Assembly (NCBI GenBank): GCA_016716405.1
Contig: JADJWK010000001.1
Coordinates: forward strand, 868,001 to 932,000
Reading direction: 5' to 3'
Length of the DNA stretch: 64,000 nucleotides
Source of the DNA: Candidatus Melainabacteria bacterium
GTDB lineage: Bacteria; Cyanobacteriota; Vampirovibrionia; Obscuribacterales; Obscuribacteraceae
The notes beneath the pieces are model-generated. The model ran no database searches. It was not told the origin of the DNA and saw only the letters and a list, made by a program, of their open reading frames with translations. The translations under genes were made by a program, and so were the position numbers. Below are positions 57,622 to 64,000 of this stretch, in pieces (position 1 is the first letter of the stretch; each line of letters begins with the position of its first letter).

Positions 57622-58614
57622 ATGACGCAGACCAATGCGAGCAATGCCACCATGGACAAGTACACCGAGGCTCTCTACGAGGCCTTTCTGGTATCGTTTT
57701 CGGCGGTTCTTTCTGATGCTGCCGTCGACGACGCGAAGTGGAAGCGCCTGATTCCCAGCCTCAATGACCTCACCCTGCTCGACTTTCACATGCCTTCGCC
57801 CTTCAAGCCCGAGCCTCTCAATGTGGACGAGAGCCGTCTCGACGATGTTCGTTACCGCCGGCATCTCATCCGCAAGCTCAAGGCCCCTCGTCCGGGCAAG
57901 TGGGTGCGCCACAAGCTCGATATCGATCGGCGCCGGATCGTGGACGGTGATTATCGGGAGAAGATGGCCAAGGTCCTGGCCTACCGGTTCGTGCAGCTTC
58001 TTCTTCCGGTTGAGAGTTTCGAGGTCGTCCTGCCGGTGATCAAGCTTGGAGCCGCAGACCTGGAGTATCTCCTTCAGAATCTTCGGCTCAGCGATCTCAG
58101 CGCACGGCGGGTCAGCGACCTTCTCATGAACCGTCTGGCGCACAGCCTCATTGATGAGAACGAGAAGTTCCAGGAAATCAGCCGGATGATCCGCGCTACC
58201 GGCGCCGAGGCCCGAGAGCGTCTCACCATCGAGCTCCACCTGATCAGGCAGGAGGTCATGGAGAGCTTCTCCGCCAAGATGAGCGAGGTCCAGGCGCATA
58301 CTTCTCGGGTGGCGGATCAGGCCATCGATGAGATGCGTGCCCGGTCCGCGGAGCAGTCGGCGAGGACCGAACAGGTGCTTGCCGAGTCGGCGGTGGATCC
58401 CCTGGAGGACCGGGAGGCGAGTTTCCGCAAGGCGGTGCTGGCCTCCGAGGCGGCACGTCGGCAGGAGCGCCGCGAAGCGGCTGCCCGGCAGCCTCTCTGG
58501 CTCAAGCTCTTGAAGCGTGCCGGTGTTGTTGCTGGTGGCTATGTGGTGGCTTTCCACGTCAAGTTCAAGGGGCTGACTCTGGTGGAGTGGCTCGAGATCG
58601 CCCTGGCCGTCTGA
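57622..58614 (+). CDS. Unknown coiled-coil protein with C-terminal hydrophobic segment
   Basis: The 330-residue protein starts at 57622 with AAAGGA upstream. The N-terminal half is helical with several charged motifs (RRHLIRKLKAPRPGKW); residues 190-285 form an Arg/Glu/Ala-rich coiled coil, and the end has a hydrophobic stretch (RAGVVAGGYVVAFHV) that could insert in a membrane. No family recognised. It has its own strong terminator. Confidence 0.75.
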   Translation: MTQTNASNATMDKYTEALYEAFLVSFSAVLSDAAVDDAKWKRLIPSLNDLTLLDFHMPSPFKPEPLNVDESRLDDVRYRRHLIRKLKAPRPGKWVRHKLDIDRRRIVDGDYREKMAKVLAYRFVQLLLPVESFEVVLPVIKLGAADLEYLLQNLRLSDLSARRVSDLLMNRLAHSLIDENEKFQEISRMIRATGAEARERLTIELHLIRQEVMESFSAKMSEVQAHTSRVADQAIDEMRARSAEQSARTEQVLAESAVDPLEDREASFRKAVLASEAARRQERREAAARQPLWLKLLKRAGVVAGGYVVAFHVKFKGLTLVEWLEIALAV

Positions 58615-58656
58615 GCATATCCCGCTCCCCATAGACTGGTCGTCTGATTGTTTGCG

Positions 58657-58690
58657 CATCCGGCCTGAGAAATCAGGCCGGATGCCTTTC
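58657..58690 (+). terminator. Terminator of the coiled-coil protein gene
   Basis: A perfect 12-bp stem (CATCCGGCCTGA and complement, GAAA loop) followed by CCTTTCTCT. Converges with the dcd terminator; the minus-strand CTACTATA box at 58767-58774 lies between. Confidence 0.92.
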
Positions 58691-58792
58691 TCTGGTTTCT
58701 GCCAGGCAGGGATATTACGCTATTGAAACTCCTTCTTTTCGTCATGGCATTGATAATACGAAAAAATATAGTAGAAATCCCGGAGAGAAGAA

Positions 58793-58827
58793 GCGAGCAT
58801 GGACGCCGTCTGGCGTCGTCTGCTCGC
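58793..58827 (-). terminator. Terminator of the ribA/SDR/HAD/dcd operon
   Basis: GCGAGCA and GACGCC helices with complements; the minus strand continues TTCTTCTCT, a second GC pair-forming run and CTACTATATTTTTT. Confidence 0.85.
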
Positions 58828-58900
58828 TCCGGGGGAGCGCACGGTCGCGACGTCAGGGTCGAACCGCGTGCTCCTTGCCCCAGGAAGTATTGTCGCCGTT

Positions 58901-59491
58901 TCATTTCTCGTTCCTCCCGCCGGCTGTTCCGCAGGGAAGATCCTGTCCGTGGAACTGGCTCAGGCGGAGGGTGGGCTTGCCGGAGAGCTCGATGAAAGCC
59001 ATCTGGGCGATGTTCATACCGCGCCGCAGCACGATATTCCATTTGCCGATATTGGCAATCTCGAGCACGATCTGGTGATCGGTGCCGGCGTGGACGAAGG
59101 GCGCCGTGACATGGACGGTCATGAAGCTGCGCCCGAGGGTGCTGCGCCCTTCGATGATGCCCATAAGCGGCGGCTCATCGGTGTCGGCCCGCAGGGTGAT
59201 GCGCTCGGCGGTCATCGCCAGCACGCAATTCCCGGGCTTGAGAACGAAGGGCTTGTCGTCGGTGAGGACGACTTCCCTGGAGTGCTTGCGGACCACCTGC
59301 CGGATGTCGTCGGTGCTGGGATCGAAAGTGACCCCGCCTTTGATGACCTGCAGTTTTTCCGCCAGAGTCAGGTTGAGGGTGTCCGACTCGAAGCGAGCGT
59401 TTCTACCCTCCACCGTAAACTCCGGCTGAGGTGTTATCCCCAGCCGTCCGGACTCGATAGCCCGGATTATCTCTGTATTGCTCAGAACCAT
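58901..59491 (-). CDS. dCTP deaminase-like protein (dUTPase fold)
   Basis: The 196-residue protein fits the family in length. The signature GIIEGRSTLGRSFMTVHV contains the conserved Arg/Ser of the trimer active site, and PFVHAGTDHQIVLEIANIG with MNIAQMAFIEL completes the beta-barrel core. The Glu expected to activate water lies in HAGTDHQIVLE-like context. It probably deaminates dCTP to dUTP. The start at 59491 (MVLSNTEIIRAIES) has AAGGA upstream. It is last in a four-gene operon with ribA, so a different pyrimidine-like substrate is conceivable. Confidence 0.88.
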   Translation of the reverse strand: MVLSNTEIIRAIESGRLGITPQPEFTVEGRNARFESDTLNLTLAEKLQVIKGGVTFDPSTDDIRQVVRKHSREVVLTDDKPFVLKPGNCVLAMTAERITLRADTDEPPLMGIIEGRSTLGRSFMTVHVTAPFVHAGTDHQIVLEIANIGKWNIVLRRGMNIAQMAFIELSGKPTLRLSQFHGQDLPCGTAGGRNEK

Positions 59492-59530
59492 TTCGGCTTT
59501 TCCTTGCAATTGCTGATTGATAAAAAGCCG

Positions 59531-60364
59531 TCAGGCGGCGCCCTTGCGATAGTGGAGCGCCAGGACCTGATCGACTGCTGAGGCGAAGTTGTCTTCTCTG
59601 GCCGACTCGGGGGCGATGAGACCTGCGGCGGCTCGGGCAGCGGGGCTGCCGTGGCTCATGCAGATGCTCAGGCCTGCCCAGGCGAACATAGACAGGTCGT
59701 TGTTGCCGTCGCCGAAGACCACCACTTCCGAGGCTTGGATGCCATAGAAGCTGGTCAGGGCTTTCAGTCCGAACGCCTTGTCGACGCCTCTGGGCATGAA
59801 CTCGATGGTCTCATGGTTGAGGTGAAGCACCTCGGCACGATGACCGAATCGAGCGGTCGCCTGACCGACGAGCTCATCGATGACGGCTGCGGGAGCCGAG
59901 ACGATGATCTTGTACGGAGAGCGTCCCCGGACCGACTTGTGATTGACGAACTTCACCGCCTTCCCCAGCTCCACCACGTGTTGCTGCGAGTCCGCGTTCC
60001 AGTGGAACTTCGAGGTCACGTAGACGCCGTCCCGGAAGTGGCAGATGGTGGTCACCTGACGCTTCACTGCGAAGTTGAGGATGCCCCGGGCGGTGTCCTC
60101 CGGCAGACCGACTTCGGAGATGACCTCGCCATCGGGTTTGATGACGAGGGCTCCGTTGCTGGCCACCATCGGGGTGTCGAGGCCGAGCTCTTTGTGGAAC
60201 GGCTGGATTTGCTGCAGGATGCGACCCGAAGCCAGAGCGACCAGGGGTACGCGTTCTTTGATCCGGCCAACGGCAGCTATGTTGGCCGCGCTTAGTTTGC
60301 CGGCAGCGAGAAGCGTATCATCGAGATCGCTCGCCGCCAGCCGGTAGGGAATCATGGTCGTCAT
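59531..60364 (-). CDS. Cof-type HAD phosphatase
   Basis: A 277-residue HAD hydrolase of the IIB cap type: motif I LAASDLDDTLLA, motif II VALASGRILQQIQ, the cap with MVASNGALVI, motif III Lys (GVDKAFGLKAL) and motif IV VFGDGNNDLSMF. Members dephosphorylate sugar phosphates, flavin intermediates or other small phosphates. YbjI/YigB-type relatives can supply the missing phosphatase of riboflavin synthesis, so with ribA in this operon that is a reasonable inference. The start at 60364 has GAGGAG at 8 bases. Confidence 0.9.
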   Translation of the reverse strand: MTTMIPYRLAASDLDDTLLAAGKLSAANIAAVGRIKERVPLVALASGRILQQIQPFHKELGLDTPMVASNGALVIKPDGEVISEVGLPEDTARGILNFAVKRQVTTICHFRDGVYVTSKFHWNADSQQHVVELGKAVKFVNHKSVRGRSPYKIIVSAPAAVIDELVGQATARFGHRAEVLHLNHETIEFMPRGVDKAFGLKALTSFYGIQASEVVVFGDGNNDLSMFAWAGLSICMSHGSPAARAAAGLIAPESAREDNFASAVDQVLALHYRKGAA

Positions 60365-60407
60365 GACGACTCTCCTCTCGGTTTGGTTTGCGGCAAGCAG
60401 TTCGCTT

Positions 60408-61124
60408 CTACGAATGCTGGCCTCCATTGATTTCAACAACGTCGCCGGTGGCAAAGTCCGGTGCCGTCAGAAGATAGAACAGAACGAAGTCGCGGATCTC
60501 CTCCACGGTCCCCTTGCGCTTCACGTGGGTCATGCCGATGGTCTTCGCCTGGCGTTCCGCCGAGACCTCCGCGCTCATCGCTGAGTCGAAGATGCCGGTG
60601 TGCACGACGAAGGAGGTGACGCCCCGGGGAGCCAGGTACTTGGAGAGGGACCGCGAGAGACCGTCGAGGCCGGCTTTGGCGGCGGCGTAGGAAGCGTCGT
60701 TGCTGCCCACGTAGGCGCCGGTGGAACCGACGAAGACGATCCGAGCCCGGGAGCCATGCGCGATGCACCGGCGAGCCAGTGCGGTGGCGAAGTAGCCGGG
60801 TCCGGTCAGGTTGATCAGCATCTCCTCGTAGAACATGTCCTCGTCCAGCTCATCGGCTGTGACGGAGAAGCGGTTCATGACCGAGGCGCAGATCAGCAGT
60901 CGAACGGTGTCGTAGCACTGGCAGTCGATGACGGCCAGGGCACGCTTGATGTCCTCGCGGGAGCGCAGATCGCAGCGGTGGTACTCCGTCACGGGAAGGT
61001 CGGTGCCTTCCTGGACATCGAAACCGATGATGTCGACGCTCTTTCGCCTGGACAGCTTCGTGATGACCGATGAGCTGAGGGCACCGTTGACGCCCAGCAT
61101 CACGATCAGATCTTTCTTGCTCAT
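60408..61124 (-). CDS. Short-chain dehydrogenase/reductase (SDR)
   Basis: The 238-residue protein has an SDR core: a divergent cofactor loop LGVNGALSSSVI instead of TGxxxGIG, VFVGSTGAYVG with the catalytic Ser, YAAAKAGLDGLSR (Tyr and Lys) and a final VVEINGGQHS. It reduces or oxidises a small alcohol/ketone with NAD(P). Its place between ribA and a phosphatase suggests action on a product of GTP cyclohydrolase II, but the substrate is not shown. Start with GGAG at 7 bases. Confidence 0.88.
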   Translation of the reverse strand: MSKKDLIVMLGVNGALSSSVITKLSRRKSVDIIGFDVQEGTDLPVTEYHRCDLRSREDIKRALAVIDCQCYDTVRLLICASVMNRFSVTADELDEDMFYEEMLINLTGPGYFATALARRCIAHGSRARIVFVGSTGAYVGSNDASYAAAKAGLDGLSRSLSKYLAPRGVTSFVVHTGIFDSAMSAEVSAERQAKTIGMTHVKRKGTVEEIRDFVLFYLLTAPDFATGDVVEINGGQHS

Positions 61125-61150
61125 AGAAATCTCCGTTTTGACCAGAGCAA

Positions 61151-61178
61151 AGCCCCGGGTCGTCGGGGACCCGGGGCT
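61151..61178 (-). terminator. Intercistronic hairpin between ribA and the SDR gene
   Basis: A perfect 10-bp stem (AGCCCCGGGT and complement, 8-base loop). On the minus strand TTGCTCTGG follows, a poor U-tract, so partial termination only. Confidence 0.6.
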
Positions 61179-61200
61179 CGTTCTGGTAAGTGATGTAATG

Positions 61201-61890
61201 TCAGGCGTGAGCCAGTTTCCGGGGCTCGGTCCCGTCTCCGTCTTCGTAGCCGTCGTCCTTGGTCGGAAGGAAGTGACCGAAGGAGCGGGCTTTGAAGTCG
61301 AGGAAGTCGACTAGCTTTTCGTCCTGGATGATCACGCGGCGGGTGCCGGTGACCGCGATGCCGTTGTCCACGAGGAAGGCGATCTTCTCGGGATTGTTGG
61401 TCATCAGGGTGACCCGGTCGATGCCCAGGTCCTTGAGGATTGCCACTGCCGGGCTGAAGTCCCGCAGATCGCCGTCCACAGGGAACATGTTGTCACGGAA
61501 GGCGCGCAGCTTCTCCAGGAAACCGTGGGACTTGCCCTCGTGCCGGAAGAAGTAGATCACCATACCGGGACCGTCATGGTCGCGAATCATGCGGAAAGCT
61601 TCCTCGAGCTGCCAGGTGCAGTCGCAGAGCTCATCGTGGAAGATGTCGCCGGTGAAGCAGCCGGAGTTGATCCGGATCAGCATATCGACCCCATCGCCGG
61701 GGTTGACGATGTCACCCTTGTAGATCAGGGCGACTTCTTCGTCGACGCCATCGGCGGTTCGCACCTTGTAGGCGCCCATCTTGAAGTTCGGAAGATCCTT
61801 TCTGGTGAGTGGAGCTCCCAGGTGCTTGTCCAGCACCACTGTCTGATTTGCTGCAGCGCAGTTAGCCGCAGGCTCACAATGTTGGCACAT
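61201..61890 (-). CDS. ribA: GTP cyclohydrolase II
   Basis: The 229-residue protein has the zinc site INSGCFTGDIFHDELCDC in place of the usual SxCLTGDxFxxxRCDC. GMVIYFFRHEGKSHGF is the catalytic loop (usually YLRQEGRGIG), and DRVTLMTNNPEK corresponds to RLLTNNPxK. It opens the GTP imidazole ring, first step of riboflavin synthesis. It lacks a RibB half. The N-terminus has an extra Cys cluster (MCQHCEPAANC), which may bind metal. Both key motifs deviate, so an altered reaction is possible. The start at 61890 has GAGG upstream; a terminator hairpin lies just before it. Confidence 0.88.
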   Translation of the reverse strand: MCQHCEPAANCAAANQTVVLDKHLGAPLTRKDLPNFKMGAYKVRTADGVDEEVALIYKGDIVNPGDGVDMLIRINSGCFTGDIFHDELCDCTWQLEEAFRMIRDHDGPGMVIYFFRHEGKSHGFLEKLRAFRDNMFPVDGDLRDFSPAVAILKDLGIDRVTLMTNNPEKIAFLVDNGIAVTGTRRVIIQDEKLVDFLDFKARSFGHFLPTKDDGYEDGDGTEPRKLAHA

Positions 61891-61923
61891 AGTTGTTACC
61901 TCTTTTACTTGGTGAATAAAAAA

Positions 61924-61947
61924 CGTCCTTCCGTCTCGAGAAGGACG
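61924..61947 (-). terminator. Leader terminator/attenuator upstream of ribA
   Basis: CGTCCTTC and its complement, 8-base loop, are followed on the minus strand by TTTTTT, about 25 bases before the ribosome site. No minus-strand gene lies upstream for it to end, so it is a likely attenuator. It does not match the FMN riboswitch consensus by eye. Confidence 0.6.
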
Positions 61948-62193
61948 CACGGCTTCATGCTCTTGACCCAGATCAAGAAAAGCAGCTATTGGTTGATAGT
62001 TTTTTGCTTTTACCTGTGGGCTTTTGAGCTACTCAGTTAGACTGACGAGACGTTATTCAACTGGTACCTGAACTGTATTAAAGGAAACAATAGTCCGGTC
62101 GTGAAAAAGCCCTGGATCTAATAAACTCAGGCCTAGTTATGATCTAGTGATGCTGCACTAGTGTCTAATGTTTATACATGGGCGAGGGATCCT

Positions 62194-62841
62194 ATGCTTT
62201 TAATCAAGGCTGAAAACGCCGTCACTGCCTGGAAAAAGGCGCTCGTGTCCCTGCTCAGGGACGGCGATGAGACTGACAATTCCAAGTACTTCCGCGACGA
62301 GCCTGCTCTAATCGAGCTGAGCAAGCCCTCCATAGAGCCTGTCGACCCGCTTTTCCCCATGTCGCAGAAAGATCTGGATATCATCAATCGTTTCATCTGC
62401 ACCGGCGAGAAAGAAGACCAGGTCTGTCACGAGTGGACCAGGATCTACCACCACCGCATGTTCGACGAGCCCAACAGCCAGATCCGCTACCTGATCGAGA
62501 AGCTGAAATTAGATGAGCCTGCAGGCGAAGCGCAAATATCCATGTGGGATAAGAGTGTCGATCAGGAGAGGGAGGTCTCTCCCTGCATCCAGATCGTCTG
62601 GGGGCGGAAACGCAGCGGCAGTCTCGAATTGCATGTTCACGCCCATTCTTGTGACGCCTATGGAAAACTCTTGATGAACCTGCAGGAGTTCATCTCGTTG
62701 CAGCACTATCTGGCTTCGGAGCTTGGCTTGAGAGTCGGTCGCTACATTCACTTTCTCGATTCCTGTCATGTGCACACCGAGGACGTTGATGCTGCCGAAG
62801 CCGTGGTGACCGGGTTCGCAGCAACTGAGGCAGCTAGCTGA
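62194..62841 (+). CDS. Short thymidylate synthase-like protein
   Basis: The 215-residue protein aligns with the thymidylate synthase C-terminal half and nucleophile region: SPCIQIVW for the catalytic-Cys motif PPCHxxxQF, HAHSCDAYGKLLMNLQEF for RSxDxxxGLPFNxxxY, and LGLRVGRYIHFLDSCHVH for LGLxPGxxxHxxGDxHxY. The length is as in short archaeal-type enzymes and hydroxymethylases. Usual residues around the folate site are missing or changed (Asn in NLQEF is kept), so the reaction could be hydroxymethylation. The start at 62194 (MLLIKAENAV) has GAGGG at 6 bases; GTG 62161 is possible. Confidence 0.75.
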   Translation: MLLIKAENAVTAWKKALVSLLRDGDETDNSKYFRDEPALIELSKPSIEPVDPLFPMSQKDLDIINRFICTGEKEDQVCHEWTRIYHHRMFDEPNSQIRYLIEKLKLDEPAGEAQISMWDKSVDQEREVSPCIQIVWGRKRSGSLELHVHAHSCDAYGKLLMNLQEFISLQHYLASELGLRVGRYIHFLDSCHVHTEDVDAAEAVVTGFAATEAAS

Positions 62842-62846
62842 GCTGT

Positions 62847-63699
62847 CTAATGTTTCAGGACAAGGATGCTCAGATAGTGTGAGCATGGCTCGGAAGCGCC
62901 CTGGAATTCGCCCCGTCCGTTGGAGAGATCGCAATCGCATGAGAATCCTGCCTCGTCAATGCTCAGGACATGGCGTTTGGTTTTGCCCTCGATGGCGAAA
63001 CGTCCGGAAGCAGTCTGCTCGATTCTCTTCTCGTTGACGTAAGGCAAGGCGTTGTTGAAAAGCTTTGCTGCGCTTACTAAATGACCTGATTGGATAAGCT
63101 CGGAGAGCTTCCGCCGCACGAAGTCTTTCTGCGATTCGGACAGAGCCAGGTAGAGATGGTGGGCGTTCAAGACCGCAAGCAAGACACCAGGCATTCGCTC
63201 GCGGTTGACCCTGGTTATTTCGATCAGAACGGCTTGCGGGTGGCGGCGAAAGAAAAGGCTCCAGGGCTCCTCTTCGAAGACGATGGACGCCAGGGTAGGA
63301 CCGGGTCTGTCGAAGACTTTTGCCAGAGTTTCGAGAAAACGTTTCGACAGGGCCTGCGCTCTGCCGATCTCGTCGATGTAGAGCAGGGCTTCTGGCACAC
63401 TCAAACCGCGCTCCAGCTCCGGCACGACGAACTCATCTATGGCCGGGATATCCACGTCGAAACCATGAAATGCTCCCGGCCCCTGCTTCGCTCGAAACAT
63501 GAATTGCCTGCGCTGGCTGCGCGAATCGACCGAGACGAAGCCTGCTCTTTCTCCTGTCTCATCCAGCTCTTCCCGGGCGACAATGCCCAGTGCCGGACCA
63601 GGATAGGCTGCCACCACCGCATCGATGATTGTGCTTTTGCCGGTGCCGGGAGGGGCGGTGAGGAGGATTTTCACAGAGCGATTATACCGGTCTGGCATG
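62847..63699 (-). CDS. THEP1-like NTPase with C-terminal SWIM-type zinc motif
   Basis: Residues 1 to about 190 fit the THEP1 nucleotide triphosphatase family: Walker A APPGTGKSTI near the start, a VAREELDETGERAGFV block, and Walker B LLYIDEIGRAQALSKRF. After a helical linker the C-terminus has CDCDLSNGRGEF and EPCSHYLSIL, a CxC...CxH pattern of SWIM zinc fingers. The start is uncertain (63699, 63752 or 63917); I chose the ATG just before the Walker A strand. It converges with the thymidylate synthase-like gene, 5 bp apart. Confidence 0.78.
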
Positions 63700-63926
63700 T
63701 CTGGCAGGGGGTTGCCGCCATTCTGGTACGGTGGAAGTGCTGGTGAGTTCATACGGGGGCGACCGGTATTGAATGGCAACCTGCCGCTGTTAAGGTCGGA
63801 TTGAAGTTGTCCTGGTTTTCCGCAAGAGAGGTCACTGGCGAAAGGAAGGTTTTTTCTGACTATCCCGGAGCTCACCGTTGACTTTCCGTCACCGTGACCG
63901 GGGCGACTTTTCCGCAAGGAGGAGAA

Positions 63927-64000
63927 ATGATTCAGGAGTATCTCGCTATCAGCTTGCTGTCCGTTCTCGATCTCTACCTCAAGACCATGGCTGCTTTCTC
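63927..64000 (+). CDS. Start of an unknown gene, cut by the right edge
   Basis: ATG 63927 follows AAGGAGGAG at close spacing. The 24 visible codons (MIQEYLAISLLSVLDLY...) read as a hydrophobic helix. Nothing more can be said. Confidence 0.6.
   Translation, partial: MIQEYLAISLLSVLDLYLKTMAAF

Noticed and set aside
61891..61950. FMN riboswitch upstream of ribA
   Set aside because: The leader is too short and lacks the conserved multi-helix core; only a simple terminator hairpin is present.
1..64000. Prophage or jumbo-phage origin because of the nucleotide and NAD genes
   Set aside because: No capsid, terminase, tail or replication gene is visible. The only recombinase-like domain is degenerate and part of a kinase gene.

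Overview
The window is bacterial chromosome: about 58% GC, densely coded on both strands, with clear Shine-Dalgarno sequences (AAGGAG, GGAGG types), ATG starts with some TTG/GTG, and strong hairpin terminators. I see no rRNA, tRNA, CRISPR array, insertion sequence or intact integrase. The taxon cannot be fixed from the sequence. Cyanophycinase, Sel1/TPR and Hanks-type kinase architectures, and a large share of unrecognised proteins would fit a deep-branching environmental lineage such as the non-photosynthetic relatives of cyanobacteria, but this is a low-confidence guess.

Layout. (1) 1-9590, minus strand: an NAD+ salvage operon. Transcription runs from a NadD-PncB open reading frame through a PRPP synthetase to a NadE-PncA fusion and an 81-residue protein. 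A TPR protein and a second NadE, cut by the left edge, follow. Together these encode every Preiss-Handler step from nicotinamide to NAD+. (2) 9998-12270, plus: a GT87-type membrane glycosyltransferase and a glyoxalase-II-like metallo-beta-lactamase-fold hydrolase. (3) 12530-16449, minus: an EEP-fold nuclease/phosphatase, an unknown protein and a novel metallopeptidase-like protein. (4) 17385-18417: a kinase/Sel1 pseudogene. (5) 18755-20588, plus: two paralogous SLOG/LSDAT-like proteins. (6) 20781-25171, minus: two zinc alcohol dehydrogenases, a HAD phosphatase and two small proteins. (7) 25639-27708, plus: patatin-like lipase and M28 peptidase. (8) 27934-30598, minus: DMT transporter, an unknown protein, cyanophycinase. 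(9) 31344-36152, plus: two small paralogues sharing a 3' RNA-like element, a Band-7 protein, and a radical SAM operon with three unknown proteins. (10) 36344-46287, minus: two paralogous lipoproteins, a dead-recombinase/homoserine-kinase fusion, an ABCD-type transporter, an isochorismatase-family hydrolase and a phosphoglycerate-mutase-family phosphatase. (11) 46963-49838, plus: second member of the novel metallopeptidase-like family, a YciA-like thioesterase and a SpoT-type HD protein. (12) 49842-53072, minus: unknown protein, two-domain cytidine deaminase, MFS transporter. (13) 53678-58614, plus: small membrane/exported proteins, a 42-bp tandem repeat array, TPR and unknown proteins. (14) 58901-61890, minus: GTP cyclohydrolase II, SDR, HAD phosphatase and dCTP-deaminase-like protein. 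(15) 62194-64000: a short thymidylate-synthase-like protein, a THEP1-like NTPase with a SWIM-type zinc motif, and the start of one more gene.

Themes. Nucleotide and cofactor metabolism dominates (NAD salvage, PRPP, cytidine/dCTP deaminases, a thymidylate synthase-like protein, GTP cyclohydrolase II, SLOG-like putative nucleotide-binding proteins). Multi-domain fusions with an in-frame internal ATG at the domain junction recur (NadD/PncB, NadE/PncA, recombinase-like/homoserine kinase). Most operon ends carry a hairpin terminator followed within tens of bases by a recurring TACTATA/TATAGTA box that I cannot match to a known signal.
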